Origin: Ochotona curzoniae
Taxonomy: Eukaryota; Chordata; Mammalia; Lagomorpha; Ochotonidae
Length of the DNA: 64,000 nt
NCBI RefSeq assembly: GCF_017591425.1
Contig: NW_024467083.1
Location: 16,855,001 to 16,919,000, forward strand
Reading direction: 5' to 3'
In this document: positions 48,470 through 60,413 of the stretch, piece after piece
Position numbering within the stretch: position 1 is the first letter of the stretch
Layout of the letters: each line of letters starts with the position of its first letter
The notes under the pieces: generated by a model
Seen by the model: the letters and a program-made list of their open reading frames with translations, nothing else
Told to the model about the DNA's origin: nothing
Database searches by the model: none
Program-made: the position numbers and the translations under genes

Positions 48470-49915
48470 TTGTTTATCAGTAGAAGTAAGCTCAAGGTCA
48501 GGAATGATAGTGATTTGAAACAACCACTGATGGTCCATATGATTGCCTGAGATACAGACTCCTTCACTTTCTGGTGGCTCAATGCGCATAAATCTTGCTT
48601 CATATGCAAAATTATTTCAAATTTATTAAATAACCCTCAGGTCATGAATATAAGGTATACAAGAAACTAATTTCTTTTTTAGATTTGGATCCAGCCCCTA
48701 ATATAACTATGTGTGTGCAAATATTCCAAAATACCAAAACATCTCTAGTCTTAAGCATTTTGATAAGGGATATTCAGCCTGTGCTACCGGAAACCCGTAT
48801 ACTCCTATTTCCAGTTTCTGTGAATTGTGTCTCCATCAGTCAGGTCACCTGAGCTGAGAGCCTGGACGTTAGACAGTAATTTTAACCCCTAGATCTGCCT
48901 ATCTCCCTTAAATCTAGTTGATTGCTGTGTCAGGATGTTCTTGGTCGCAAGTTACAAAAAGTTTTCCTCAAACAGGTTTTTCTTTAGTCTCACAAAATAA
49001 GTGAATGTAAGATAGAACTGCTACGAGATTAGTAACTCACTGAATAGTTAATCCTTTCGGGGGCAACATGGCTAAAAGAACCTTCCATACTGCCTCTCCC
49101 TGCATAATGGTGGGAAAAAAAAAACTGAAAGTCAGCCAGTATGCCAACTGATCTTGCTTCTCCTGCAGCTAAACCTAGACAAAGAGACAAGCTGTGGCCT
49201 CTGTCGCTGGAATTCCTGCATGAAAGCAGTGGTTCAAGGTACCTGAGCCTGTAACACCTCACCGCTTTTACAGTGAAGTCAGCCTTTGGAATTGAAAGAC
49301 CTGTAGAAGCTTTACCATTTGAGATATTTGCCCATAATTAATGAACTAATGTATAGAACAAAACAACCACCACAGAAGAATCTATATACTTCTCTTTTAC
49401 TATTCTTCCATTCTTTGTGATAACTTTGTCCTTGACTTGCTCCCCTTGTTAACAACAAGGTTCTCACTTTTAAGTTTTCCTCAATATGTTCACATATGAC
49501 AAACCCTAGCTGCCTCTCCATGCTCCATATATTACTTTTTCAAAACATTTAGTGAGAAAAAAAACCTTTGCCTACTCCTACCCTAGTTGTGGACAATCAG
49601 AATGGCTTGCCGTGATTAGCACAGACAGAACACAATTTTTAAAGTATGAGTTGGAGATTGGGCTGCCTTCCTTGAACACCTTGAAAGGACAAAGGAGACT
49701 AGACAGCTGGATTAAGTCAGGGCTTTGCTAACAAGGAACAGCAGAAGATTGAATGTTCAGCAGATGAGGGTCTGCTTTGGGTGACAAATTCTCATAAAAA
49801 TTTCTTAAAACTATGCCTCTCTCCCTTCCCCAGGGCCTCTAGTTCATGCCTTCATTATTTCTTATGGACAGCTGTAGTCTTCTATTTAGAATCTTTTCTC
49901 ATCTTCTCCTGTCCT
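48470..49915. other. Intron 3 segment, mostly unclassified
   Basis: No SINE. 48930-49100 ('ggtcgcaagttacaaaaag...cctcaaacagg') resembles the head of a common old repeat but was not named. No coding evidence. Confidence 0.5.
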
Positions 49916-49919
49916 CTGT

Positions 49920-50450
49920 ATTACTACCAAAGTAACCTTTCAGAAATTAAGATATGACCATATTATCTTCCTGCTTTTCATTCTCCAGAAGCAATTCATT
50001 GCCTTTAAAGGAAAATGAAAATCTCATAGCCTAGCATTCAAGACCCACTTTGGTTTGTAGGTCAGCTCTGCTATGTCATCTGCTGTGTCCCTTGCTCGCT
50101 CTCTGGCTCTCATCCTTACACTACAGGCCCACTGCCTGCATCAACTTCCTGAAGTAACTCGTGCTATTTTGGCCTCTTTGCCTTGTGACTTGTTTTCCCT
50201 GCCATGCATATATTTCTGCCTCCTCTTGTCCCATCAGCTCATGTATCATTAATCTCAGGTTAGTTATTTCTGAGAGCTGAGCTTTTCTCTTAGATCGATG
50301 ACTTTTCTGTTATAGCAATTATCACACTGTATCATAGGGATTTTTTTTCTGTCTTTCTTTATTAAACCTTGAGAGTAAGAATGGATCTTCATTTTCAGTG
50401 CCTAAGATCACCTGGAATCTAGGTGCTGAAGATTATTTTTTGAATTAATA
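49920..50450 (+). mobile_element. L2 LINE 3' region
   Basis: 'agaagcaattcattgcctttaaagg', 'cattcaagacccactttgg', 'atcaacttcctgaagtaac', 'ttgtgacttgttttccctgcc', 'ctctttattaaaccttgagagtaagaatgg' and 'agtgcctaagatcacctgg' track the sense L2 tail (...tagcctgg...gcctttgc...ttgttccct...ccttgagggcagggac...). Confidence 0.65.
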
Positions 50451-50877
50451 AGTGCCACAGATACAGCCAGTATGTATGTATACATGACATTTTTCTGAGT
50501 CAGTTATGTCAGTAAATGCCAATGACAGATTCATAAGGAACATAAGGTACCTCACTGGGAATCTAAACAAAACCTTGAAGGAAAACCAATGTCTTGTTCT
50601 CACCTTTCTCCTTGTTTAGAACAGTGCCTGGTGCATTCAGGACCCACCTTGACCCTTGAAAGAGGTGATAAGCCAGAGTATCTGTGTGGAAATCGAGATG
50701 TTAATTGTAGCTTGAGGTTGTGTGTGTCTGCCTTACCTGAATTTGAGGCTTCAACTACTCCTAAGTTCTTATTCTTCGTACCTTTTTGCACCAGTTAAGA
50801 GCTATTAGAATCTTGCTTCGGTCTGTAGTTAAAATCCTCATCTTTGATGCCATTATTTGTTTTTTTTTTTTCTCCCC

Positions 50878-51178
50878 AACAACTGATTTTATGTAAATGA
50901 AAAGCAGCTAGTCAGAGAGAGACAAACCTTCATCTGCTGGTTCACTCTCAAGAGCCAGGGACTCTGGCAGGCCAAACCAGGAGCCTGGAACTCCATCCTG
51001 GTCTCCCATGTGGACAGCAGGAATCTGGACACTTGAGCCCTCTTGTATTGAGCCCAGGTGTATTAGCAAGGAGCTAGATGGGAAGTGGAGCAGCTAGGAC
51101 TCAAAGCAGCACCTTTAAAGGATGCTGACATCTCAAGTGGCAGCTTGATTCACTGTTCTACACACCCAGCCCCTTTAA
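50878..51178 (-). repeat. C-type SINE
   Basis: 'catctgctggttcactctcaagagcc', 'ggtctcccatgtggacagcagg', 'gagctagatgggaagtgg', head 'ctacacacccagcccc'. Confidence 0.85.
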
Positions 51179-51179
51179 T

Positions 51180-52237
51180 GTCATTTATTTATGTCTACTA
51201 TGTGTTTTAAACTTTAAATCAAGCAACCTAAAAATCACAGAAGTGTTAAAATGTGTAATATTTTTATTATATATTCACAGAGATGTACTTAATTAATCTC
51301 ACACTCTTCATTTGTTATTGTCATCAATAAAAAACTATGTATTCTTACTTATGTGGAGTAGACTTAGTTCATCCCCAAAATATGTTGTAATGAGGTTGAT
51401 TTGTTGTGCCACTTGGAAATGGGAAACAATTGAGAACATTAAAGTAAACATTGAAACATCAAAGGAAAATGGTAGGGTAACTTTTGGTAGCTACAGAAAA
51501 TGAGAACCAAATAGTAATGTGGATAGTAATGTGGAGGAATAGGTTTGAGCTGAACTGCTGGGTAACTGCAGAAGGGGTTGGTATGGGAAAGGGCTGTGAG
51601 AAAGGGAGAAAGTGGGTTGTATAAAGGGAGATTCAGCTCAAGGATGATCAGCAAGGCAAACGTGTGGAAGGCAGTGCTGGCAAAGAGGCTTGTAGTAAAT
51701 AAAGTATGTGAGTCACTTAGATCATTCTGGTTCTTACACGAAGAGTGGGAACTCAAGAACCTGAAACTCCCTGAAGTTCTCTGCAGTTCCAGATGGTTAG
51801 TTCAACATAGAACATGAACTGGAATAGACAGAATCTGACATTTTTCCTTTTATTTGTGCAAATGATAGTGATGGATTTGCTAATGTTTCCATATTGTGGG
51901 GTAAGTACTACTGGTACTCATAATGATTTTGAATTGAATCATATTATTTTTATTCTAGCAGTAATATATTTTAATGTATATAGAAAGAATGTGTTCGGCA
52001 CATCAAATCTGTGACATAAAAATCTGCTTGCTTTAAGAATAGAATTTGTATTATATTTATGTGAAAATTGAACCAATCTAAAAATCATATAAAGCAGATG
52101 AAGTAGACTAGTATTAAAATGGCAAAAACTCCATACACTTGAACTTGTCTAAGGCATATGCTGAATGTTTATTTTAAGGAGAATCTGATAGACACCTGCT
52201 AGATATTCTATTAATATAATTCTCTTTCTTTTCATAG
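51180..52237. other. Repeat-poor kilobase before exon 4
   Basis: AT-rich, no recognised mobile element; ends in the polypyrimidine tract and acceptor of exon 4. Confidence 0.6.
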
Positions 52238-52387
<150 letters not shown>

Positions 52388-52417
52388 TGAGAGTTGCTGC
52401 CTTCAAATAAGCATGGG

Positions 52418-52677
52418 TGGGGTAGACATTTAGCCTTACAGGTAAGACACCTGTATACTATATTGGAGTGTGAGTGCCTGGAGTTGATTCCTGGCTACAA
52501 CTGCTGACTCCAGCTTTCTACTAATGCATACACAGAGAAGGCAGCCGTGATGGGTCAAACGGTTGGGTTTCTGCTACCAAACTGGGAGGCCTGGACTGAG
52601 CTCCTGGCTCCTGGCTTCAGCCTGGTCCAGCCCCAGCTATTTCAACCATTTGAGGAGTGAACCAGCAGATGGAAGAA

Positions 52678-52741
<64 letters not shown>

Positions 52742-52798
52742 CACTCCTTCTCTGTCACTCTCTTTAAAATAAATAAATATCCTTTTTAAAAAAATAAG
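52418..52798 (+). repeat. C-type SINE with (TC)n(TA)n tail expansion
   Basis: 'ggtagacatttagccttacaggtaagac', 'ctcctggctcctggcttcagcctggtcc', then (TC)n at 52680-52708 and (TA)n at 52709-52739, and a final 'ctttaaaataaataaat'. It starts only about 60 bases after exon 4. Confidence 0.88.
52680..52740 (+). repeat. (TC)n(TA)n compound microsatellite
   Basis: About fourteen TC units followed directly by about fifteen TA units inside the SINE tail region. Likely length-variable. Confidence 0.92.
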
Positions 52799-52802
52799 AA
52801 AT

Positions 52803-53190
52803 AGGGGCTGATACATTGTTCTGGCATATTGGGTTAAGCTGCCTGTGACTCTGACATTCCATAGCATAGCACTGGTTCTGGTCCTGACTGCTCCACTTCT
52901 GATCCATCTCCCTGTTAAAGTGCCTAGGAAAGCAGCAGAAGATGGCCCAAATACTGGGGCCCCTGCCATCAATGCAAAAGACCTAAGGTTCCTGGTTCCT
53001 GGATTTGGCTTGGCCTAGTGCTGGCCATTGCAGCCATTTCAGGGATAAACCAGTAGATAAAGAGTGATTCATTCTCTCCTTCTCTTTCTCTGTCTTTATC
53101 TACCTGTTTCACTTTCTCCCTCCTACACTCTCTCCCTCTTTCTGCATATCTCTCTAAGTCTTTTACAAGTAAATAAAGGTTAAAAATTAG
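52803..53190 (+). repeat. C-type SINE
   Basis: 'aggggctgatacattgttctggc', 'gactgctccacttctgatccatctccctg', 'gcctaggaaagcagcagaagatggccc', long pyrimidine tail, 'caagtaaataaagg'. Head-to-tail with the previous copy. Confidence 0.85.
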
Positions 53191-53224
53191 GTTAAAAACT
53201 AATGAGATCTAAAACTATGAATTT

Positions 53225-53448
53225 TAATTTTTGAGACAGGCAGCACTCCAGTACTCTGGTTCACACCCCAAATGCCTACACCGGCCAGAACTGGGCTAAG
53301 CCAACAGCAGGAGCCAGGCACTCAATCTAGGTTTCAAGTGACAGGACCCAGCTGCTTGTTTCCTCCCAGGCACTATGTTGGTAGGAAGCTGGAATTGAGA
53401 GCCAGAGGTGGGTATTAAACCTGGGTCATCTGCTCTGGGGCATGTTTG
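53225..53448 (-). repeat. C-type SINE fragment, old
   Basis: 'actctggttcacaccccaaatgcctacaccggcc', 'gtaggaagctggaattgagagcc', 'attaaacctgggtcatctgc'. Sequence 53450-54015 is unclassified. Confidence 0.7.
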
Positions 53449-54019
53449 CTAATTGCAAATCCCCCCTAAACCATGATTCTTAGTAATCCAAAAAAAGTTC
53501 ATAAATAAATATCCCATTTCTTTATTCTGCTTCCTTACACAGTTTCTGAAAAGCTTTGAGTTCTCTCTCCATCTGCTTTCTAACATATTGGAAGCCAAAT
53601 GTAGGGGGTCTATGAAAGAAGAGATAAGGAAGCTAGCAGGGTATGTTGGCATTCAAAGGGGAAAGAAGATCTTACAGTGGTTTATTAAAAAGTGGTCAAC
53701 AAGTAAGGAATGCATTTCAAAAAGCGTTTGGGAGGCTTTAAACAGAGGCTAGAAGCTTTCTCTTCTTAGAAACCACCAGTAGGCGCCCCTTGAAACATGC
53801 ATGTGGCAGGTTATAGGCAGGCGATCAGACACTCATGCTTGGGAGTAAAGGCAAATGAACTGAATTAGCACAGCTACCTACCCACAGGCAGCTGAGGTGA
53901 ATCATTTGCTCTTTGATTCCATCTTTTCCAATCTGGCTTTTACAACTGTAAGGTTTTTACTTTCAAAAAATATTTTTACCATATACTTATGCATAATTTA
54001 ACAATAAGGATGCATTCTT

Positions 54020-54075
54020 TTTAATATATAAATATATTATATATTATATGTTTATAATATATATATATATAAAAT
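54020..54075 (+). repeat. AT-rich tract
   Basis: Irregular TA/TATATTATA repeats, ending 'atatatatatataaaa'. Confidence 0.85.
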
Positions 54076-54079
54076 TATC

Positions 54080-54362
54080 TATTTGCTTATTTCAAAGAGT
54101 TACAGGAAGAAAGGGAGAAATCTTCCATTTGCTGGTCTACTGCTTGATGACCCAATGGCCAGGACAGTACCAGGCTGGAGCCAGGGGCAACATCCAAGAC
54201 TCCCACTTGAGCAACAGGGTCCCAAACATGGATCATTAACCACTGCTTTCCCAGGCCATTTGTGGGGAGCTAGATTGGAGGTGAAGCAGCTGGGACTCAA
54301 ACCAGCACACATGTAGGATATAGGGATTGCAGGTGGCAGCTTTGCCCACCATGCTATGATGC
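54080..54362 (-). repeat. C-type SINE
   Basis: 'gagttacaggaagaaagggag', 'gacccaatggccaggacagtacc', 'ctgctttcccaggccatttgtgggg', 'aagcagctgggactcaaaccagcac'. Confidence 0.85.
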
Positions 54363-54697
54363 TTCCTTGAGGAAACATTCCTGAAAACACGCTGTTAGGT
54401 GCTTTTGTCATTGTGACACAAATTGAGATGGCTATAGAGTCACCAGACAGTTGTCTTATAGGAGCACCATCCTGTATGCAGTCTGTCACTAACAGAGACA
54501 GTATTATGCAACACAAGACTGTGTAACTAAAGGAAGGAATTCTTTAACATTGGGCATAATCCAATTCAGCAATCATTTTATTTAATGCTTTCTAAATAGA
54601 AATATCACAATATGTATTATGTAAGCATAGATCAGCAGAACATGGCTTCTGCTTTTAAGAAATTTCATATAATCATATTTCTTATTTTTGTGTTTAG

Positions 54698-54744
54698 GTT
54701 TTAATAAGTATGCAGCTGATGTCTGGTGATCCATGTTTTAAAAC
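54698..54744 (+). CDS. FAM102B: FAM102B coding exon 5 (47 bp)
   Basis: Encodes VLISMQLMSGDPCFK plus the first two bases of a threonine codon (residues 137-152). The GDPCFK(T) end is a family motif that closes the NT-C2 domain. Acceptor TGTTTAG, donor AC|GTAAGT. The split threonine codon AC|A is completed by exon 6, giving TPPST. At 47 bp it is not a multiple of three, so skipping would shift the frame. Confidence 0.95.
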
Positions 54745-55029
54745 GTAAGTTGATGCCCAAGAATTGGATTATTTATCTGAAACTATAATGTAGATTTGTT
54801 TTTTAAATGTTTTGCAGTACTATTTCATGATGTTTGTGGGTGAATACCAGTGAAGGGTTAGTTTCTTTACTGGAAGACCGACCTGTCCTACATTTAAGTT
54901 ACTTTTACCTTTTACTAAATGAGTCCTCCACACTATAAATTATTTAAGCCATCTTCAGGTTTGGGTGAAATCATACAAACTGAAAATTTGTATTTGACTT
55001 CTGTGAATGTATTCCTTTCTTCAACAAAT

Positions 55030-56000
55030 ACCTATTAGGGTTCTATTTTAGTTACTAGAGAAATAGCAATGGACAAAACGTATCCTTGCCATCTGGGAGC
55101 TTGTATCTTAAGAAAATGTAAGAGGAAAATAAGCAAGTGAATATATAATAATATTTATGTGGTACTGATGGTGCCAGCCTTGTGGCACAGTGACTTAAAC
55201 TGCTGCTTGTGAAGTTAGCATCTCATATGAGCACTAATTTGAGTTCTGACTGCTGTTCTTCTGATCCAGCTCCCTGCTGAAATGCCTGGAAAAGGAACGG
55301 AAGGTGGCTGAAGTGTTTGGGCCCCTGCTACTCACACGAGAGACTCTGATGGAGTCCCAGGCTCTTGGCTTCAGCCTAACCCAGCCCTAGCTGTTGTGGC
55401 CATTTGCAGAGTGAACCAGTGGATGAATTTTTTTCCCCTTTTATGTCTCTCCCTCTCTCAGTCTCCAACTCTCCCTTTCAAGTAAATAAATCTAAATATA
55501 GTGATAAATGCTGTAGAAAAAAATAAGAGATGGTAGCAGGGCCATGATGGAGAGAAATATTGCAGCTTTGTGTCCAGTAGTCAGGGATGACCATGACAAG
55601 ATGATATTTGGGTAGAGACCCAAGGAGGTGGGAAGCAGGCCGTACAGTTATATGGGGAAAGAGCATTCAAAGTAAAGGGGAAAGGACGAGAGGGGAGTGT
55701 TCGTGGTATGTTCAAGTTAACTGCCAGGAGATCGACATGTTTAGCAGCAGAATGAGTGAAAAAGAGGATAATACAAGATGAGGCCAGATAGTCTTGTAAA
55801 CCATTAGCATAATAACTTCCACTTAAAGTCCCAGTGAGACAAAAGTTAATGTAGGTCTTCAACAGAGGAGTAAAATTACCCCGTTTAGGGTTGCAAAATA
55901 GGAAGTAGACGATCTGAGAGATCAACAAAGGGAACGAGGACAGAAATAGGTAGGTGAGACTTTCAGAAACCCAAGATTTGGGCCTGGGAAACTGGAAGAA
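55030..56000 (-). mobile_element. L2 LINE remnant, antisense, split by a SINE
   Basis: 55065-55165 ('aaatagcaatggacaaaacgtatccttgccatctgggagcttgtatc') and 55493-55880 ('gataaatgctgtagaaaaaaataagagatgg', 'gatgatatttgggtagagacccaaggaggtggg', 'gggaaagagcattcaaagtaaagggg', 'aacagaggagtaaaattacc') follow the antisense L2 series in order. A 193-codon open frame on the minus strand here is a chance opening in L2-derived text. Confidence 0.75.
55170..55492 (+). repeat. C-type SINE inside the L2
   Basis: 'ggtgccagccttgtggcacagtgacttaaac', 'gatccagctccctgctgaaatgcctgg', 'ctctccctttcaagtaaataaatc'. Confidence 0.9.
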
Positions 56001-56200
56001 TGGTGTTTGTCTTACATGAGACAGATTGCAAGAGGAACAAGCTGAGAGCTTGGGTCGCAAACATGTGGCATTTGAGACCCCAGTTATCACCCAGCTGGGT
56101 GTTACCAAGTGGGCTAAGGGAATTTTGGAAAATATTAGCAACTTTGAGTATAAACAAGTCATATAAAGAACTTTGCTAAATATGTATTAAAAGGAATAGA

Positions 56201-56482
56201 AGGGCCCACCTTATAGCCCAGTTGCTAACTCCTCACCCTACATCTGCCAGTTCATTTTTCAGCTGCTCTACTTCCCATCCAGCTCCCTACTTGTGGCCTG
56301 GGAAAGCAGTAAAGGGTGGCCCAAAGCCTTGGAACCCTGCACCCACATGGGAGACCTGGAAGAAGCTCTTAGTTCCCAGCTTTGAATCAGCTCAATTTGG
56401 GGAGAAGTAAACAAGTGGATGGAAAATATCTCTCTCTGTTATCTCCTATGTATATCTGTCTTTCCAATAAAAATAATCAAAT
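56201..56482 (+). repeat. C-type SINE with short internal loss
   Basis: 'agggcccaccttatagcccagttgc', 'ctacttgtggcctgggaaagcagtaaagggtggccc', 'gggagacctggaagaagctc', tail 'ctgtctttccaataaaaataatc'. Part of the head between box A and box B is missing. Confidence 0.88.
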
Positions 56483-56629
56483 AAAATGAGTGTAAATATG
56501 AGGTCCTCAATAAAGAAAGGATATTGAGTAGAGCAGGTTTAGTTTATTGTTAAGATGGGACAGAGACTCTCATACTTGCTTACTGAGGGGCAGAAGGAAA
56601 GCAGGGATAATTGCTCTCCTTTATTTAGC

Positions 56630-56948
56630 CAGTAGTGGCTCTGGTGAGGGCCCTTGTTAGGATGCCAGCGTGCTCTGTCAGAGTGCCTGAGTCTGGTTCC
56701 CAATTCCAGCTACTTGCCAGTATAGACCCTGGGAAGTAGCAAGTGCAATGACTTGTAGAGTGTTTTCTGCTACCTACGTGTAGTACAGATACTGGATTCG
56801 AACTCGCAGTTTCAGAGCAGCCTGGTCCTAGCCCTCTGGGCATTTCAGGGATAGCAGTGCTGTCTTGCTTGCTCTTCCATTTGCTCTCAGTCTCTCCCCC
56901 TCTTGGATGTTCTCTCTCTCTCTCTTCTGTTTCTGCTTTTTGAATTAT
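56630..56948 (+). repeat. C-type SINE, older subtype
   Basis: 'aggatgccagcgtgctctgtcagagtgcctgagtctgg', 'tatagaccctgggaagtagcaagtg', 'agcctggtcctagccctctgggc', pyrimidine-rich tail. Confidence 0.75.
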
Positions 56949-56962
56949 AAAGGAGGGCGAGT

Positions 56963-57258
56963 TTTTTAAGTTATTGATTTGAAAGAGCTACAGAGAGAGG
57001 CGAGACAGAGATTGACTGTCTTCTAGCTCACTCCCCAGCTGGCTGAAGCAGTCAGGACTAGACCAGGCCAAAACCAGGAGCTTCTTCCAGGTCTCCTCTG
57101 TGCGCAGCAAGGGCCCCAGTATTTGGTCATCATCGACTACTTTTCCCAGACCGTTAGCCAGGAGCTGGATCAAAGGCTGAATATGAACTGGTGTCACTGT
57201 AGAATGTTACCTCTCAGGAAGTGGCTTTACCCTCTCTGCCCTACAACGCTGGCCCCAG
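56963..57258 (-). repeat. C-type SINE
   Basis: 'gagctacagagagaggcgagac', 'ctagctcactccccagctgg', 'gagctggatcaaaggctgaa', head 'cctacaacgctggccc'. Opposite in direction to its left neighbour. Confidence 0.82.
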
Positions 57259-57387
57259 AGAGAATATTTAGTCACAAAATCCTAGGCTGAAATGTATTAA
57301 GAATTCCAGTCTGTAAGATTTTTTTCCTGTTGAGTACTAAACCATACCTAAGGAATCTTGATGAAGCCAATTTTAAAACTTTTGGTG

Positions 57388-57722
57388 TAGGGACAAATGT
57401 TTGGCACAGTCATTAAGATGCCACCTGGGGAAGCTAATGTTGAAGCACAACAGGGTAAGCTGCTCCCATCCCATGTTGGAGCAGTACTGGCATTCTATAT
57501 TGAAGTGCTGCAGAAAACAGACACATTCACAGGGAACTAAATCAGAAGTAGAGCAGCTGTAGTCCATTTTAATGGAGATCCAGATGGAGTTCCAGGTTTC
57601 TGCCTGAGCCAGCCTTGGCTATTGCAACCATCTGAGGAGTGGGCCAGCAGATGGAAGATCTCTGTGTGTCTTTCTCTTACAATCTGATTTTCAAATACAC
57701 AGGTACATAGGTAGGTAGATCA
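57388..57722 (+). repeat. C-type SINE, rearranged
   Basis: Plus-strand head 'acaaatgtttggcacagtcattaagatgcc' and tail 'catctgaggagtgggccagcagatggaag' surround a stretch with 'aactaaatcagaagtagagcagctg', which looks like a minus-oriented piece. Possibly two overlapping copies. Confidence 0.6.
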
Positions 57723-57744
57723 CTAACCCCCTTTCCCCCCCAAA

Positions 57745-57912
57745 AAGTGCCACTTTGGACTCCTGTATCCCATACTGGAGTCCCAGCTTACTGCTAATGC
57801 GCACCAGGAAGAGGCAACAGATGTGACTTGAACACTTGAGTCCCTGCCACCCATATTGAGTTCCTGGCCCTTACTTTAGCTTGGACAAGCTCTGGCCATT
57901 ACCACTTTCCAC
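57745..57912 (+). repeat. C-type SINE fragment
   Basis: 'gccactttggactcctgtatccc', 'caggaagaggcaacagatgtg', 'ctcctggccc'-like 'gttcctggcccttactttagc'. Both ends missing. 57920-58075 is purine-rich and unclassified. Confidence 0.6.
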
Positions 57913-58079
57913 TTGATAGTGAACAAGGCTGTCAAATGGAAGGCGGTAATGCCTAGTGAAGAGCAACAGGGAGAAGAGGAGGACCTAGGGAGTTCTGGAA
58001 GACTGGAAAGTGGACCTGAGAGGTAGAAGGATGGAGGCACTGTGACCAGGCAAACGACCTGGCATTAAAAAGGTAAGGA

Positions 58080-58125
58080 TTGGAGTCAGTGTTGTGGCAC
58101 AGCCTGTTAAACCACCGCTTACTTT
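58080..58125 (+). repeat. C-type SINE 5' fragment
   Basis: 'gagtcagtgttgtggcacagcctgttaaaccac' is the tRNA-like head only. Confidence 0.5.
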
Positions 58126-58221
58126 GCCCACTTAAGTGTGTGTGTTTTTACATTCAAGGAATGACAGAAGGGTTTTACATAAAGTAATAGGCACTGAGGC
58201 ATACTTCAGAGAGACAGTGAT

Positions 58222-58535
58222 GGGACCATGCTAAGGCACAGCTTATACTGCTCTCATGCCATGTTGAAGTACCAGTTCAAGCCTGACCACCCCACTTCTC
58301 ATCCAGCTCCCTGCTAATGCACTGGAAAAGCAGCAGAAGATGGTCTAGGTGCTTGGGCCCCTGCCACACCTGTGGGAGACCCACATTCTCCTGGCTGCTG
58401 CCTGACCCATCCCTGACTATAGTTGCTACTTAAGGAGAGTGAACTAGTAAATGGACAAAAATCTCTCGTGCTCTCTTTCTCTCTAATTCTTGCTCTTTCT
58501 GTCTCTGCCTTTCAAATAAATAAAATATTTTAAAA
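58222..58535 (+). repeat. C-type SINE
   Basis: 'ccatgctaaggcacagcttatactgc', 'cacttctcatccagctccctgctaatgc', 'aaaagcagcagaagatggtc', tail 'ctgcctttcaaataaataaaat'. Confidence 0.88.
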
Positions 58536-58574
58536 GAGAGATGTCATTACATCAAAGTTTAAAAGCCTCTGTAG

Positions 58575-58909
58575 GGCCCGGCGCAGTGGCGCAAGTGGTT
58601 AAAGGTCCTCGCCTTACACGCCCGGGATCCCATATGGGCGCCGGTTCTAATCCCGGCAGCCCCACTTCCCTTCCAGCTCCCTGCTTGTGGCCCGGGAAAG
58701 CAGTCGAGGATGGCCCAAAGCTTTGGGAACCTGCACCCGCGTGGGAGACCCAGAAGAGGCTCCTGGCTTCGGGTCAGGGCATAGTATCGGCCCGTTGTGC
58801 TCACTTGGGGAGTGAATCATCGGACGGAAGATCTTCCTCTCTGTCTCTCCTCTCTGTATATCCGCCTTTCCAATAAAAAAATAATAAAAATAAATCTTTA
58901 ATTAAAAAA
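58575..58909 (+). repeat. Youngest C-type SINE, CpG-rich, with perfect 14-bp target duplication
   Basis: Closest to an intact consensus: 'ggcccggcgcagtggcgcaag' head with intact RNA polymerase III-like box A and box B ('ggttctaatcccggc'), many retained CpGs ('gcgccggttctaatcccgg', 'cccgcgtggg', 'atcggacgg'), then the A-rich tail. The perfect direct repeat 'aaaagcctctgtag' lies at 58561-58574 and 58910-58923. Low divergence, retained CpGs and a perfect duplication point to recent insertion. Confidence 0.96.
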
Positions 58910-59059
58910 AAAAGCCTCTGTAGCATGCTATGACTTGGGCAGGTCAGAGGAGAAATGTAGAGGACAGCTTAAGGAGTTAGTGAGTGTGGAGAGCAAATGA
59001 TAAATAGGAAAAAATTTTAAAAGAAAACCAATGAGATTTGAAATTTGTCAGTAGGAGGA

Positions 59060-59400
59060 TGCAAACAGAAAGCTGACAGATTTGCCCCTCCTGGCTTCCC
59101 AGCTTCCACATGGAATAGGAGCTTTGGTTTGACCAGTGAAAAACAGATCTATCACCTACTCCCACAGAATCCAGCCGAAAAAGCAAAGCTGAACAAATGA
59201 AACTGGAGATTTTCCCAAGGGGAGGTGAGCTCCTTACAGAGAAGGTATAAGATAAAACCATATGTTTAGTGGAGCCAACAAGCGAGCTTAGTCTCGAGCA
59301 TGAGGCGTGCTGTTGTCCCAGTCTCAGAGACAAAGAGTGTGAAGCCTGCTGCCCCACTCCAGGGAGGCCTCATGCCTGTTCTGCACTGTTACAAGTTCTG
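59060..59400. other. Unclassified part of intron 5
   Basis: Purine-rich sequence with no recognised element or exon. Confidence 0.45.
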
Positions 59401-59419
59401 AAAAGATTCTTATGTATCT

Positions 59420-59602
59420 TTTGTTAATTTTATTACTTTTATTTGAGAGGGAGATGGAAACATTTGGGAGAGATCTTCCGCGTGCTATTTCACTCCTTAA
59501 TGCCTGCATTAGCAATAGCTGAGCCAGCCTAAAGCCAGGAGCCCAGACCTCAATCTGGGGCTCCCGTGTCGGTGGCAGGGATGCAAGTATTTGATTTTTA
59601 TA
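59420..59602 (-). repeat. C-type SINE fragment upstream of exon 6
   Basis: 'tttgagagggagatggaaac', 'atcttccgcgtgctatttcactcc', 'aatgcctgcattagcaatagc', 'ggctcccgtgtcggtggcagggatgcaagtatttg'. The tRNA-like part is lost. It ends about 145 bases before exon 6. Confidence 0.75.
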
Positions 59603-59723
59603 ACTTCCACTTCAAAAGGATAACATTCTCAGGCAGCATTGTGGTGAGATTATGTCCTGGCTGTATAACTGATCTGCACCAGTATTTTAAACTTTTCAAA
59701 CTCACCGATTACTGAAATTTTGA

Positions 59724-59975
<252 letters not shown>

Positions 59976-60063
59976 TAACATGGGCCAATGAAAACCAGTG
60001 GAGTTTTAATCATGCAATTCTTGGTTAAGGCAATGATTTATTTTGTCTAAGACGTTGTGCTTA

Positions 60064-60413
60064 GGAACTGGTATTATGGCATAGTAAGTAAAGCCACCAT
60101 CTCTGACACTAGTACTCCATGCGGGTGCTGATTCATATCCTGGCTGCTTCACTTCTGATCCAGCTCCCTGCTGGAGAAATGGAAAAGCAATATAAGATGG
60201 CCCCTTGAGCCCCTCCCTGCACACACATGGAAAACTTGCGTAAAGCTCCTGGCTCCTGGTTTCAGCCTGGCTCAGCCCTGGCTGTTGCAGCCATTTCGGA
60301 AGTAAACCAACACATGCAAGATACCTCTGTTGCTCACCCCACACTGCCTCTCCTCCTCTTCATTTCTCCCTCTTTCTCTACAACTCTGACTTTCAAATAA
60401 ATCTTAAAAAAAA
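60064..60413 (+). repeat. C-type SINE
   Basis: 'aggaactggtattatggcatagtaagtaaagcc', 'ctccatgcgggtgctgattc', 'ctcctggctcctggtttcagcctggc', tail 'ctgactttcaaataaatc'. Confidence 0.9.

Larger units (their letters stand above)
41381..52237 (+). other. FAM102B: FAM102B intron 3 (10.9 kb)
   Basis: Donor GTAAGT; acceptor TTTTCATAG. It carries an antisense L1 (about 42000-44640) interrupted by three SINEs, a Tigger-type relic (46240-48115), an L2 tail (49920-50450) and further SINEs. The last kilobase before exon 4 (51180-52237) is free of recognisable repeats. Confidence 0.92.

Noticed and set aside
55581..56162. 193-codon open frame on the minus strand, the longest in the window
   Set aside because: It coincides with an antisense L2 remnant, so the reading is leftover L2 sense-strand text. 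It has no recognisable domain, and the adjacent L2 continues beyond it.
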